Origin: Litsea cubeba
Taxonomy: Eukaryota; Streptophyta; Magnoliopsida; Laurales; Lauraceae
Direction: 5' to 3'
DNA: 64,000 bases
Assembly: GCA_012931725.1 (NCBI GenBank)
Contig: CM022945.1
Location: forward strand, 100,199,951-100,263,950
Below the pieces are notes generated by a model. The model was not told the DNA's origin. It saw only the letters and a program-made list of their open reading frames with translations, and made no database searches. The translations under genes were made by a program, and so were the position numbers. Shown piece after piece: positions 46,297 through 59,800 of the stretch (position 1 is its first letter; each line of letters begins with the position of its first letter).

Positions 46297-46700
46297 CTAG
46301 AGTGGTCTCCCACAAGCTCCCCATGAGTGGGATGTGTGGAACTCCACTGTGGGGCCCACTTGACAATTTGGATCGTTAAAAATGAATGGCATCCCCTCAC
46401 GTGATATATCTTCATATTTTACTTTAGGAGTTGGCTCCGCCGTAAGAATGAGCACATGATTGATAAAATAATTAATGTATATAATTAAAAATGCATAAAT
46501 TTGTGCTAATCCCATTATCAATTATCTGTTCAATCTTACGGTGAGATTAACTCCTTTTAAAGTAAAATTTGAGAATACGTGACGGCAGGGGATGCCATTC
46601 ATTTTAAACAGTTTGGATTATCAATAGGTGGGCGCCACAATAGAGTTCTACACATTCCACTCGTTGGAAGCATGTGGGAGACCGCTTAGTGGATCCAGAC
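46297..46700. mobile_element. Palindromic MITE
   Basis: The left arm has TGGTCTCCCACAAGC, ATGTGTGGAACTCCACTGTG, and AATGAATGGCATCCCCT. The right arm holds the inverse of each (GCATGTGGGAGACC, CACAATAGAGTTCTACACAT, AGGGGATGCCATTCATT). Arms are about 180 bases around a TA-rich centre. The exact ends and duplication could not be fixed; the architecture suggests a Mutator-type MITE. A related fragment lies near 39720-40010. Confidence 0.65.
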
Positions 46701-47831
46701 TATGTAGACTCCCTTGTGGGGCCACTTGCTGCCACACCAATCATGGGAGAGGTGGCAGTTTGGACGTACATCTGTGTAAAATTTCAAGTCCGCTAGAACA
46801 TTCGAACCCTTAATTCATGGCGTTCAAGTTTGTGGTTTTAGAATATATCATATTTCTAGGATTTTAACCAATAGTTGGATGAGTGTGAAATTTGGACTTA
46901 TGCAAATTCTGAGTACGCGGGATTTGGATTTATGATATATGCTTTAAAAAGGGAATCTGCATGGTTGTTCACGTGAGAGAGTTCTTAGGTGAGCGTAAGT
47001 CTTAAAAGTAGTTACTTCCAAGTTGCAACAAGGAAGGGTTTTACAAATTACAAGTATAGAACAGTAACCAGCCATGGTAAATTGAATAAGTTGAGGATAA
47101 AAGGAAGGCACAAGGGATCCAAAATAAGATAAATTTTTTTGGAGCCCAAGATAAATTGAATAAGTTGAAAATAAAAGGAAGGCACAAGGGATCCAAAATA
47201 AGAAAACAACTTTTGGATCGGCTATGTCAATCATGTGAAAACAGAGAAGGAAAGATCTCAACGAAATTTGATAGTGTGCAAAATATATCAACCCCAATTT
47301 CATCCCTGCCCCTTTGACATATGCCTCCAACAGATCAAATTTTTTTTTTTTTTTAATATCTCAGCCCAAAGGTGAGTAATAGTTCCGTTCGAATTCAAAT
47401 AAGTGTGATGGAGTTGATTTATCATAAGGGGTCTCACGCGCATAAGAAATGGGGATCCCTGGATCCGAACATACATGGATCTGAATTCGGATATCATAAT
47501 TCTCCCTATCAAATTATGTTCCATGCAAAGTTAGTAGACTGGGGATCATGATTTTAAACTGTTTGGATCTCATTGAATGACCCACTGAATGGGTCTATGC
47601 TCATGGGATCCGGATTCCACGTGTTAAACGTTCAACTGAATTATAAAAAATAACTGAAAAGGCATGGTCACTCAGATCTTTGAAACAGACTGTTTTGGAC
47701 CAATCAAGAACGGATAAAAAGCGAGCGAAAAGGAGAAGAAGAGAATCTGCAACCGATAACGTTTCCAACTCTTTCCTCCTCCATATCTTCTTCCTCTTCC
47801 ACGAACCCTAAACCTAGCCCTAGCCCTTTCC
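46701..47831. other. Spacer and FZL promoter region
   Basis: Contains a 50-base direct repeat (AATTGAATAAGTTG, then AAAAGGAAGGCACAAGGGAT) at about 47083 and 47154, a poly-T tract near 47341, and the pyrimidine-rich FZL leader just before 47832. No defined promoter motif was recognised. Confidence 0.45.
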
Positions 47832-50800
47832 ATGGTCTCCCTCCTATGCAACTCAACGGCAATTCGCCCCCCAAAACCCCATTTCTCCCCCAAGCCCGAT
47901 CATGCCCCGCGACCCACGCCGAGATTCTGCACCCGCAGAGCTCGCCATCCGCCGACGATCACAGCCGCCGCCACCGGCACCGGCTCCTCCTCCAATGCAG
48001 AGCCTCCCAAGCGGCCGTTGCCGTCGCAGCAGCAGATGAGAACCCTGTTTCCGGGCGGATTCAAGCGGCCGGAGATCAAGGTGCCGACCCTCGTGCTCCA
48101 GTTGGATTCCGACGAGGTGCTGAGGAGCGAAGACGCTTTGGATGCCGTCGATGTTGCGGTGTCGAAGTGGGCGGGGATTGTCGTGCTTGATGCTGGGGAG
48201 GGGAGTGGTGGGCGGCTGTATGAGGCGGCGCGTGCTTTGAAGTCGGTGATTGGAGAAAGGGCTTATCTTTTGATCGCGGAGCGTGTAGATGTTGCTGCTG
48301 CTGTTGGGGCTAGTGGAGTAGTTCTGTCTGATCAAGGTTGGTGAATTGGATTTTGGGATCTCTTGTTATTGGCCTTTTCGATGCTTACATTGAATGGGTC
48401 ATAGAAAAACTCACTTGGTAGTTAGTTCTTGTCCTTTTGTTTTAATGTGCAGTTTCCTAAGATTTGCACTTGTGATCAACTTGGATTTCTCCAAAGAGAG
48501 TCATCCCCTCTCTCTCTCATTTGGTGACTGTCACATTGTCTCAGATGTCATACACAACTTTTCTCTGCCACATTGCAAACACGTTTCTGTACCCACAACC
48601 ACAAGTTGGCCATAATTATTTATATAAGAACCTCAAAATTAAGCTCAGTACAATTGGTTACTTGATAATATCTTTTGCGCTTTAACCTTGGAAAAAGCCT
48701 ATGGCGTTATTTAACTCCTTTGTAAAAGTTTATTATTCAATACCAAATGGGATTTCTTTGAACTGTTTTTGTTGAACAGCTCCCTAGACCTAAAGAATTT
48801 GCGTCATTTATGTATGAGGAAAGTTTCAATGCTATTTTGTAATTTCAGTTATCACCTTCTTCGACGCAGGTCTTCCTGCTATTGTTGCTAGGAATATGAT
48901 GATGGAATCTAAAACTGAGTCTGTAGTACTCCCTTTAGTTGGAAGAACTGTTCAGACTGCAAACTCTGCACTTATTGCATCTAATTCTGAGGGTGCTGAT
49001 TTTCTAATATTAGCTATGGATAGAGACAGATATGCTGAGGTCTTGGACAACTCTGCATATCAGCATGTCAAGGTACCCATTTTTACCATGATTGCCTCTC
49101 TTGGTGAGGGTCCACTTTTTGCTGCAGCAACAAAATTTCTTCAATCAGGTGCAAGTGGGCTTGTTATATCATTGGAAGATATAAAGCTGTTCAGTGATGA
49201 TGCTCTGGACCAGTTGTTGACGGGATACAAAATGAATAGATTGATGCAGAGTGAACTCCAAAACTCTAACAAACATGAAATAAACTTGAATGATGGATTT
49301 AATGGGAGAAATGGAGTCTCTGGATTTACTAAAATTGAGGATAAAGAAAAACAGTTCATAGAAGTTGAAAAGCTGGTTTTACTTGAAGCAATTTCTGTTT
49401 TTCGCAAAGCTGCACCACTGGTAATCTTCTATAGCATTTAGCACTTAGCAGTCAAATGCACTCTTCTGAAGATGTTGATGATTTTTTAAAAAAACTTGAA
49501 TTATCTCTTTATCTTCTGGACTAAATATATAAATGTTGGTCTTTAACTGCAGATGGAAGAGGTTTCACTTCTTGTGGATGCAGTTTCTCGACTCGATGAC
49601 CCATTCTTGCTGGTTATAGTGGTAATTGTGTGTTGAACTTCAGCAAACCCTGGTTACACTACTCGGATTATACATTGGTATTAGTTCCAAATTTCATATT
49701 AGTTCTTTGTGAAACTCTTATTCATTTCTTTCCACTAGTCTCATTCATTTGTTTCATTGTTTAGTGTTTACCTGAAACCTCTCAAGTAACAAGTATTTAA
49801 GAAATTCATATATGTCGCTATGCGTCAAGCTTTGATAGCTTCTTGGGAGCAAACATTCTCATATGAAATTTTGAAATGCAAAAACCATATCAAAGTAGAC
49901 TGCAATCAGAAATTACATGTTGCGAGTGATACATGCTCATAAGTCATAACTGATTAAAGAATAAGATTGAAAAAGATACATGCATATATGCGAAATCAAA
50001 GAATGGATACTACTAGAAATGGCAGAAGTCAGGTCTAAATCTAGTTAGTTTCCCTCTATTTCTCTGTTGAAAATAGAGCCAAGTGGACATTGTTTTTGTG
50101 TTTTCTAGCCACCCAAGGGATAGTAATTCTTAAATCCTTTTCGCTGATCATTCTGAAATACATAAAAAGGCTACTGTCCAATTCTTTTTTGAGTGCATTG
50201 GCTGTACTTGGTAGAATCTACCCAACCTTCTTTTTTGAGTGCAATGCCCAGGTTGGCCCCACATGGCTGTCTGCATGGAAGTCCCCATGTGGATTGTCCT
50301 GAGGAGAGTTTTCTCATATATTATACATGCGCACTTGGTTATATGGTTTTCTGGTTTTGGACCCAATTGGACCTAGACCCGAACCCAATTATTAACCAAA
50401 CCCTAATTGCTACCAGCACCTTTGGTGTTGCTGTTTCTGACTTTATGCTGTAATATTTATTTAAACGTCTGAGGTTTTTGGTTTAAATTTCTTGTAAATT
50501 AGCCTTTTTGGCATGCAGAGAAGAACGACTTTCCTAACACAGTGATATTAGCCTGTAGCAAGGATGAAAATAGTGGTAGCTATGCCCGCCGCCAAATTGC
50601 TACGAAGCGGTGATACGTAGCGTAGCGGTGCGATTTGAAAAAATCGTCCAAAAAATCTGAAAAAATCTTAGAAAATCCAGAAAATTGTAAAATGAAAGAA
50701 TATGTGGTTCTTTTGCAAAAGTAAGTAAGAAAATGGGGCGTAGCGGTGCCCTCAATATATGAAGTCCTGCATCGCTGTATAAATAGAAAATAATAGTAAT

Positions 50801-53800
50801 GATTAGTTTTTCACATGTATTCATGTTTCTTAGTCATACTAACTTAGAAAGTAATGGAAAACTCATAAAAAAAAAAAAAAATAGAACATGAAATGAAGGC
50901 ATAAGACTTAAGAGTTAGATCATTTCTCATTACTCGTTAGTGAACATTGAACAATCAAATATCAATACTTCAACATTGAACAACCAGTAAAAGAGTCCTA
51001 GCTATCATGGTTAAGTAGGATCGTTTTGTCTTCATGATTGCCACTTCTTTAAAACATGCGCTTCACGAAGGGGGTCCTGGGTATCCCCCGGCGGGGATCA
51101 AGCTCGTGTTCACTTCTTAAGAAATTACATTGAATCCTAAGCCTCCTGATGAATCCTAAACCATAAACCCTAAACCCTGAGAAAATGGAGCTGGGACCAC
51201 TAGGGGGCAGTCAAAGAAGGTTCACAGCAGTGAAAATGGAGAAAAGAGAGATGAAAAAGTGGGTCAAAAGTCGTCATGGGGGGTTTTTATAAACCCCCGC
51301 CACGCATTGGCCGCTACGGCCTGTAGCGGCGGCCACGATGGCGTAGCGGCCGCTACGGGCCGCCACGGGTGCGACGGCTGATATTTCGGCCATAGCGTGG
51401 CGGTGGCCACCGCTATGGCCGATATATCGGCATAGCGGCCGATATTTACATCCTTGGCCTGTAGCCCTTGGCCATTGTGAACTGAAATAATTATTATAGA
51501 CACTTTTGCCCCCCTAAAACTGATTGATGGCATTGACATAACATGTTTGTCCGCTAGAATAATCATCCCATTGTTGGAAGAGTGTGCGCACTTTATCAAC
51601 CTTCCATTTGTCAATTGGTGACAATGTTTTGAAATTTGAATTGTCCAGCCCAGCTGGACAGGAACCACCTGTATGCCACACTTTTTTTTACTTTGAAAAA
51701 AGCTTTGAAAAGTATTTTAACATTGACCATCGAGATGAGTATATACCGTTTGATTATGATATATCATGATCCCCATCCTCCATGCCTTATCTTATTTGAC
51801 TGTGACATATGTTTTTGGTAATGAAAAATATGAAAAATGGAAAATAGAAATTTGGTTGTGTCGTGCTTGTTGGTCAGCGTCGACCTGTCAAAAGGGCAGA
51901 CCTCTGTCCACCAAAACATGTAGAGTCTTGATACAGGTTTTATGTCGTTGCTTTTGATGCAGTCACGGGTATCAAGGAAAACCTAAAAGATTAGCACAGC
52001 TGCTATTACACTGTTCTAACAGCAGATTGGTGGAGTGATTTCCCCTTTACTGCAACGAAACGAGGATACTAATAGTTGATTCACCCTTGATATTCAGTTT
52101 AAATGTAAAACACAGCATTGCAATGGTGAAGAATGATAAAGGGAGAAAATAATGGTGAAGAATGATAAAACACTGCTTTCAAAAGGCTTTATTCAGAACT
52201 GAGAAAAACTGCAAATGCTGAGACAAACACAACATAACCTATATAAAAGGCTTAAACTCACATAAAACCCCACTTCTAATCGTGACCACACATTAAAATC
52301 GTAGTATAGCTAGCCCTCTAGGCAATAGGAGTCCTAATTATAAATAAACTTCTAAAAAATTGAAATAAAATGAAGAAAGAATTCTGCACTATGCAGAACC
52401 GTCCCAGCCAAAACATGTGTCTGCTGCTGTGGGGCCCACACGACATACTCTTTATTGATGAGCAGACTGATGCATGATAGACCTCAGGCCACATGTGTAG
52501 GGCTCAAGTTGATTTACGATTTTTATTTCACAAATTATGTATCATTAGTTTTCTAATTTTATTTAAGAGTTGTAAATTGTAATTAGTATAGGTTTTCAAT
52601 TTCTTTAGTTTCCTAGTTTAATTAGTTTTCTTTTTCCTATTTATATGGCATTGTAGAGAAGAATTTCTCAGAGTTGATTAATAGAATTGGGTTTTCCCTT
52701 TTGAGGTGTGTCCTCATTTATGGTCCCTCTGTAGACGTGTAGTGTCTGGCTGTCTGCGGACATGTGCTTCTCTGCACCGGTATTGTGCTTTGGTACTTCC
52801 CTGCAAGCTTTAACCCTAGGGCCTGCATCACGAGCACCCTTTTGAAGGGGGCCCTTGGATGACCCATGGGGCTAAGTTTGGATTCACTTTAGGTATGAAA
52901 ACCCAGCCCAAGTAAACTTCAGGCTTGTTGCTTTTTTTCTTAACAGAATTTCAGTAAACTGCAAATAACCTGCTGCATTATTCTGTTTTAGCATATTTGG
53001 GCTGTTTGCATCCAAGCAGATCTAAACGGTTCACACATTGGTTCGGAGCACATGTGCTCGATCATGAGCCTCCATGTTAGCTATTGCTTGCCCATTTATG
53101 CAATCTCCTTGTGCATCATTGCCAACTGCATCACTTTTGGTGCATAATACTTTATCATATTTACCATTTCAAAAAAAAAACTTTATCATATTTACCTCAT
53201 ATTGTCTTTGTAATGATAAATGTTGATTGGAGCTGTTCATGACCTTGTCTTTAGTTTTCACATAAAGTCCAGAGCATGTGACCATTCTTAATTTTCTTAG
53301 TTCATTATTTTGGTGATCTTGAGTTGTCCTTGAATATTTTTTTAACATCATTTTCCATATAATATTAGGGTGAATTCAACTCTGGTAAGTCTACCGTTAT
53401 CAATGCCCTCCTTGGAAGAAGGTACCTCAAAGAAGGAGTTATTCCTACAACTAATGAGATCACTTTGTTGTGCTATTCTGAGATGGATTATAGCGGGCAA
53501 CAGCACTGTGAAAGACATCCTGATGGCCAATATATATGCTACCTTCCGGCGCCAATTCTTAAAGAAGTTAGTTCATTAGAACTTCATAGTGTGCATATAT
53601 TTGTCTGGTACTCTTCTTATTTTATGAAACCATCTGTCACATCTGATAATTTATCATGAAGTTGGGGTAATTATTCTAATTAATCCACTTTATTTAATTA
53701 AAGAGCTGATAATATGCATCTTTCCACAATTTGGCTATGTAAAACTTCACCTAAAAGCCTTACTAATAACTTGTATAAAACTACCTTGTTTTTTTGCAAT

Positions 53801-56800
53801 TTATGATAACTTCTTTATGTTAAGATAAATTAATGTTATTTATGTCATGTTTGTGTGCAACCAGTTTCAGCAGTATCTGTTTCGACAATGATTTCATTTT
53901 CTGCTGAAATTGGAAACTGAAGACTTCTCTATGTTTCAGTTTCTGCTGTTTGGTATGACGAAACATTTTCCATGTTGAATTGTGTTTCTACCTTGTGTAA
54001 GACTGCAGAAATTGGTTCTCTATGTCTTTGACCTGAAAATGCTTTCGGCAAAAAATTACAGAAAATGCTTTCACCTCAAACAATGAAAATTGCAGAAAAG
54101 GTTAACAGGAAATAATGGAAAATCGTTCCCTCTCAGAACTCAATTTTAATTTCCACAAAAACTGTGCCAAGACAAACATGCCAATTGGGTGATTAGACTT
54201 GATTTCATTACACCTCTTAGGTTAGAAGTGAGAAGATTCCTAACACTCAAATGAAACAGGAATCGAAAGAGAGATGAAATTAAGGAGATGGTGGTGGCTG
54301 GAAATAGTGCATCTTATCTTCGAAGGGGCCAGGCTTTTATGAAATTGATGATTTGTGAAAAATTGAAAATTTACATAAATGACCCTTTAAAACTCCTAAT
54401 AAGGTGTGTGATGCACTGGTGGAAAATGAAGCAAAACGAATATAGTACTATAGCACAAGCGCAAAAATTGTACATTACAGTAGTTTATGAATCACACAAT
54501 AACTAAATATGTATTTAATATGGTAGTCCGCAGGTGCCCTATGTTTCTCCTTCACTCAAACGACATCACCTTCCAAAACCAAATAATTGATTCAATTTTG
54601 TTTTTTTTCTGAAGATGTCTGCTAGTTGAAGATGACAGAACACATGAGGAAGCATGATCATTTTTCCTTTTAAGTGCTCTATGATGGAATGAGAATCTGG
54701 CTCTTTATATATATATATATATATATATATTTGTGGAACACAGGATAGAGCCATAGAGGTGATTTGGCTAGTGCTATCATCTTTTGCCATTTAGCATAGA
54801 GGAGTTGATTTATGAAGCTGATTAAGGTCACTTCAAAGGAAGCTATATAATGAACTAGAAGATGATACAGATTGATGCTCGACCTCAATTGACAACTTGG
54901 AAACCTGACCTTGCCTTTTCCATTTCAAGGATATGAAAAAAGTCTCATCCTAACAACTAATCCCTGCCATCCTGTGGTTGACTGTCAAATGTCTGAATTC
55001 TGGACTCCCACCTAATCAGTATTGGCAAAGCTAGAAAGTCACAACTCAAAACTCTGTGGGAATAAAAGATTCAATAGTGCCTCTTAAATTGTGTATTAGA
55101 TGAAGTTCTGCTGTCATGAAGAAGTTGTGGGTTCAACCTTTAGTAGCTTACAGTGTGGAATGTATTAAAGTATTTGGCTGGGTCATCGTGAGATAGATGA
55201 GGTAGCCTGCATGTTGTTGATAGAAAATGTGACAGAGATAAATCTCCATTGTCATCATAACTGTTTTGACATTAAGTTCAATTGAAGTGTCTAGAGGAGG
55301 GCGAGTCAAGCGATTCTTGGGATGGCTAGGCCTGGTCAATCAGGCTTGGTCCTAAACTTGTTTGAAGCAAAGGCTGCCTGATCCACCCAGTTACTATCCT
55401 GAGTCAACTCACCCGAGCTCCTGGTTAACCTGTTTGTTAGAAAAATATGGTCTGTCCCCTTCATCTAAAATATATGAGTTGCCAATGTATTTGATATGTT
55501 CTTTTGAATTATATTTGTTGGTCTAATATTTGATCAGGACCCTGCTTTGGCGGGACCTGCACTGCGTAATGAAAAACAAAATTGTCTTAATATTTTATAT
55601 TGGCTTCCTTTTTATTTTTATTGATGGAAGAAAGTTGTTTGCAATATTTTGGTGAAGCAGATGAACCTCGTTGACACACCAGGAACAAATGTGATCTTGC
55701 AAAGGCAGCAACGACTTACTGAAGAGTTTGTGCCCCGTGCAGATTTACTTTTTTTTGTTATTTCTGCAGACCGACCTTTAACTGAAAGTGAGGTATATGA
55801 ACTTAATCTCTCTCATCAACATTGAATGTCTTTATCCATAGTACTGCTGTACTCATGAAGAATTAATAAAATAAGCCATTCATGTCTTTATGCGTAGTAC
55901 TCTGGCAAAAGAAACGATGGGGTGTTCCTAAAGCCTTAGTAGTTCTTAAGATCTTACTGGAAGTCCTGGATTTGATTTGATAACCATAGTTCAGAAAATT
56001 ATTCTTGTTGAATGTTTGTTTATCTGTTTCCAACATGTTTAGTTTATTTGAGTAAATCTGACTCATTTCATGTAGGAGAGTGTGCTGAAGACTCTCTGGA
56101 AGGCCCTATCTTTTGTTTTATCAAGTTGAATTTGCATTTAGGTTATTCTGTTTGAATATCTAGTTTAATTTTAGTTTATTATTTCATAAGAAGGCATTTA
56201 CTTAGTAGTTATGCCAAGTCCATGCTCTAGGTTTTGTTTTTTTTTTTTTTTAAATTCAGTGCTCTAGGGTCTTATTGTAGTCCTTCAGATGGGGAGAGTA
56301 AGTTTTGATTTTACTCTGATTCATTTCTTCTCATGTTGTCATGTAGAGGGAATCATTTGGCACTTTAGTTTTGTGGATGCAAAGCCTTGTGTGCGCAGTT
56401 TACCTATTGTGGACACAGTTTTTAATCCATGATCTAATTTAAGATGGGGCACAAGTGTTCACTGAACTGTTTGCAGAAGTACATAATCAGTGGAAGGTCA
56501 AGGATGTTTGGTTTATCTTCTCATGGTTACCTTGTGACATTCTTGCTCTGTTAATATGAGAAACATTAGAGAATGCCTTAACAATGCTATAAGAGATTTA
56601 AAAGAGAAGATTGAATAATGATGGATAACTTGAGTGCCGATCTGATGCAAACCCAAAGAAGGGTTTGGATCGAAAAGTGCTGAAGCATGTAAACTGCCGA
56701 TAACCTTATACAATGCTCATATAAATGAGAAAGAAAAGCTTCTAATCTAAGATTCCTACCCAAAGTAGAATACCAAACAATCACCAGACTTTGAAACTAA

Positions 56801-59800
56801 ATAAGAACCCTACAGAAATTAGAAAGCTATCCCTAATTATAACTCATTAAGGAAAATAAAATAAGAAACAAAAAATCTTAAAATGTTCTTAGTTCCCACA
56901 TGTAGGCCATGAGTCTTGTTGCAACAATTTATAAGCTTTGTAGCATTCTCCCTGGGTTGCAAAAGAGTTTGACTTCAAACTTGATTTCTATATGCGTTGC
57001 CTCTATATTCATGGCGTACTTGAAGCGCTTCTTTTGTAATACGTGATGTTGATCCTTTCTTTGGTGGTTCTGGCTTCGTAGGATGGAGTGTGACGGCCTT
57101 TCCATCGTGAATAAAAATGTATGCATTGTCCTGCATTCCATGAGTTCTTTCTTTGGTGGTTCTGGCTTCGTAGGATGGAGTGTGACGGCCTTTCCATCGT
57201 GAATAAACATGTATGCATTGTCCTGCATTCCATGAGTTCTTTCTTGTTGTCCTTCCACGGTCTTCCAAGTAAAAGATCTCCACTATCCATGGTATGCCGC
57301 ACCACACTGTGTCCTTGTAGTCTTTACTAATAGCAGAAGTAACTTGACATGGGTATGTTGTACTTGGACTTCATTGACTGTCATTAATCAATGGACAAAA
57401 TAAGGGGTGATAGTGCTTGCATACCTTTAGCTGTAGGCGATCAATAAGAGTTTGTGATATGATGTTGTCAGAACTTCCTCAGCCAATCACAACAATACAA
57501 GTTTGCCCATTCGCAACTCCTGTTGAATAAAAGATATTCTTCTGCAACAACCATCTCTTCTTAACAATTGGCATATGCTTTCCACCTTTTTAAATTTTCT
57601 TTCTTCTGCTCTCTACCCCTTCTTGTCGTCTTTTTTTCTTCTTCCTGTGTGTATGCGGGGGGTGGGGTGGGGTGGGGGGGGGGGGGGGGGGTGTTGTTGG
57701 GTTGGGTTTGGAAGGAAGAAGCCTGTGGGTGGGGGTTGTGCGGGGGGTGGGGGTTAGGCTTGGGTTTTGGAAGGAAGAAGCCTGTGGATGGGGGTTGTCT
57801 AAGTTCGGCCGTTTGGGGTTTAGGCTGGTGTGTCATTATTAGGGTTTTAGAGGGACTTGGTTGTGATTGGTAAGGGGGTAAGGTGTGGGTTTGAGATGGA
57901 GTTACTGAGGGTTTTAGGGTTGGGTTCCTGGATATATATTTCTTTGGGGAAACTTAGGGTTTTAGGATTTCTGATGTTTTGGGAAATTGGGGGATTTTAC
58001 TTATGGTTGCGAGGCTTTGGGATTTGGTTGCAGAATCAATATCACGTGGCATTTTCTCTCCTCAACTTTGACACAATAGAATACCTAAAAAATATCAGAA
58101 AGTAATATGTTAAAATCAAAAAATAAAAATAAACAAGAAAATGTGGGATTGATCTATGGGAAACATGGGTCTAACATTTAGGGATCATTTTTAAGTCATT
58201 TGATGTCTTTTCCATTAGTATTTTTTTTTTCAAAAAATAAAATATTCCAAAAAAATAAAAAAGCACAAAAATTTGTGGGATTGATCTATGGGAAACATGT
58301 GTCTAACATTTAGGAACCATTTTCAAGTCATTTGATGGGTTTTCCATTAGTCAAAAATATTTTTTTTCAAAAAAAATAAAAAATAAAAAACGCAAAAAGT
58401 ATGTGGGATTGATCTAAGATCTAACATTTATGGGCCATTTTCAAGTTGTTTGTGTTAAGTAGTTGTTTGTGCAGTTTCCTATCACCAATTGGTTTTGGGA
58501 TTACTGGCTAGCAACTTTGACATGGTATCAGAGCCTGAGGTCTCGAGTTCGAAACCACGCAGGGCAGAAATGCCCCATGCCGCGTTGTGTGTTTGTGCGG
58601 GCGCAAAATGCGCAGGGCAAAGAGGCCCCATGCCGCGTTATAGTCTTGTGCGGGCGTGTGCTTCGGATCCGGGCGGTGTCCCGCCCGAGGGGGGGTGTTA
58701 AGTAGTTGTTTGTGCAGTTTCCTATCACCAATTGGTTTGGGATTACTGGCTAGCAACTTTGACAGTTTGATGGGTTTTCCATGAGAAAAAACATTTTTTT
58801 TCAAAAAATAAAAGAATAAAAAACATAAAAATATGCGTGCTTGATCAAAAGGAAACACGGATCGAACAATAACAAGTCATTATCATGTGATTCATGGATG
58901 AAAAGAGAGAAATAAACTCAAAAATAGCAAAAAAATCCAAAAACAAAACGTACTTAGATGAGAAGCTTTTGAGTTGGAAACTTAGAATGGTTGATTCTTG
59001 TGTGTTAATGCTTAGATTTGATTATTCTAGAGTTATTCTAGGAAGACTTGAGCAAGGGAGGCAGTAGGAAGAATTTACAACAGTGAAAAGTGAAAAAAGT
59101 GGAGAAGGTGGTTGACTGCCCCCATCCGCTATGTAGTGGCGTAGCGGCTGCTACGGATGTGAGCGCCGATAAATGCTAACACCGCTATGCCCGCCATGAT
59201 GGAAGCTATATAATTCATGTAGCCGACCCCAACATAGTTGGGACAAGGCTTTGATGATGGTGGTGCCATGGTGGTGATGATGATGGGGTGATCATCCTAA
59301 CCCCTCCATTAATGGCCATAATTTTTACCCCTTAAAAAAAGGACCGTCGATCCAACACTGTAGTCCATTAGCATGGGTATGAAAAATGGGATTGGTGCAA
59401 TTCAAGGGGGTGGGGGGTGTTCCCATGTGTGTGCTCCGTTCAGATGGGTGATTAGGTGGGCCTCACTATGGGGTGTGCACTGTTACACCAAAAAAAAGAA
59501 AAAGATGTGCATGGGGGAATATATTGCTCCTATGCATATGTCAAACGGTCTTACCGTGCGAGATACCCATTGGGCCCACTATATGATCAATCTGAATGGG
59601 CCACTATATGTCATGGATCCCATAGAGTTTGGACCGACCCAAATGGACTGGACCATTGGATCTAGTGTGACAAGTAAAAAAGGTCATCATCTAGTGCGGT
59701 CCCGCTGAAGCAAGGTCCTAGGAGGGTCTAGACTGGAGACATACCTAACCTTTGGCATTTTTGCAGAAAGTGGCTGCTCGCAGGTCTCGAACCTGCATTG

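Noticed and set aside
47853..48335. A 160-residue frame antisense to FZL exon 1
   Set aside because: It is a GC-rich shadow of the real coding exon on the + strand with no domain.
58523..58560. tRNA-Met gene suggested by TGGTATCAGAGC and a B-box-like GTTCGAAACC
   Set aside because: The motif directly follows an LTR and is the primer-binding region of a TRIM; no cloverleaf or 5' half of a tRNA exists. The same holds at 61326.
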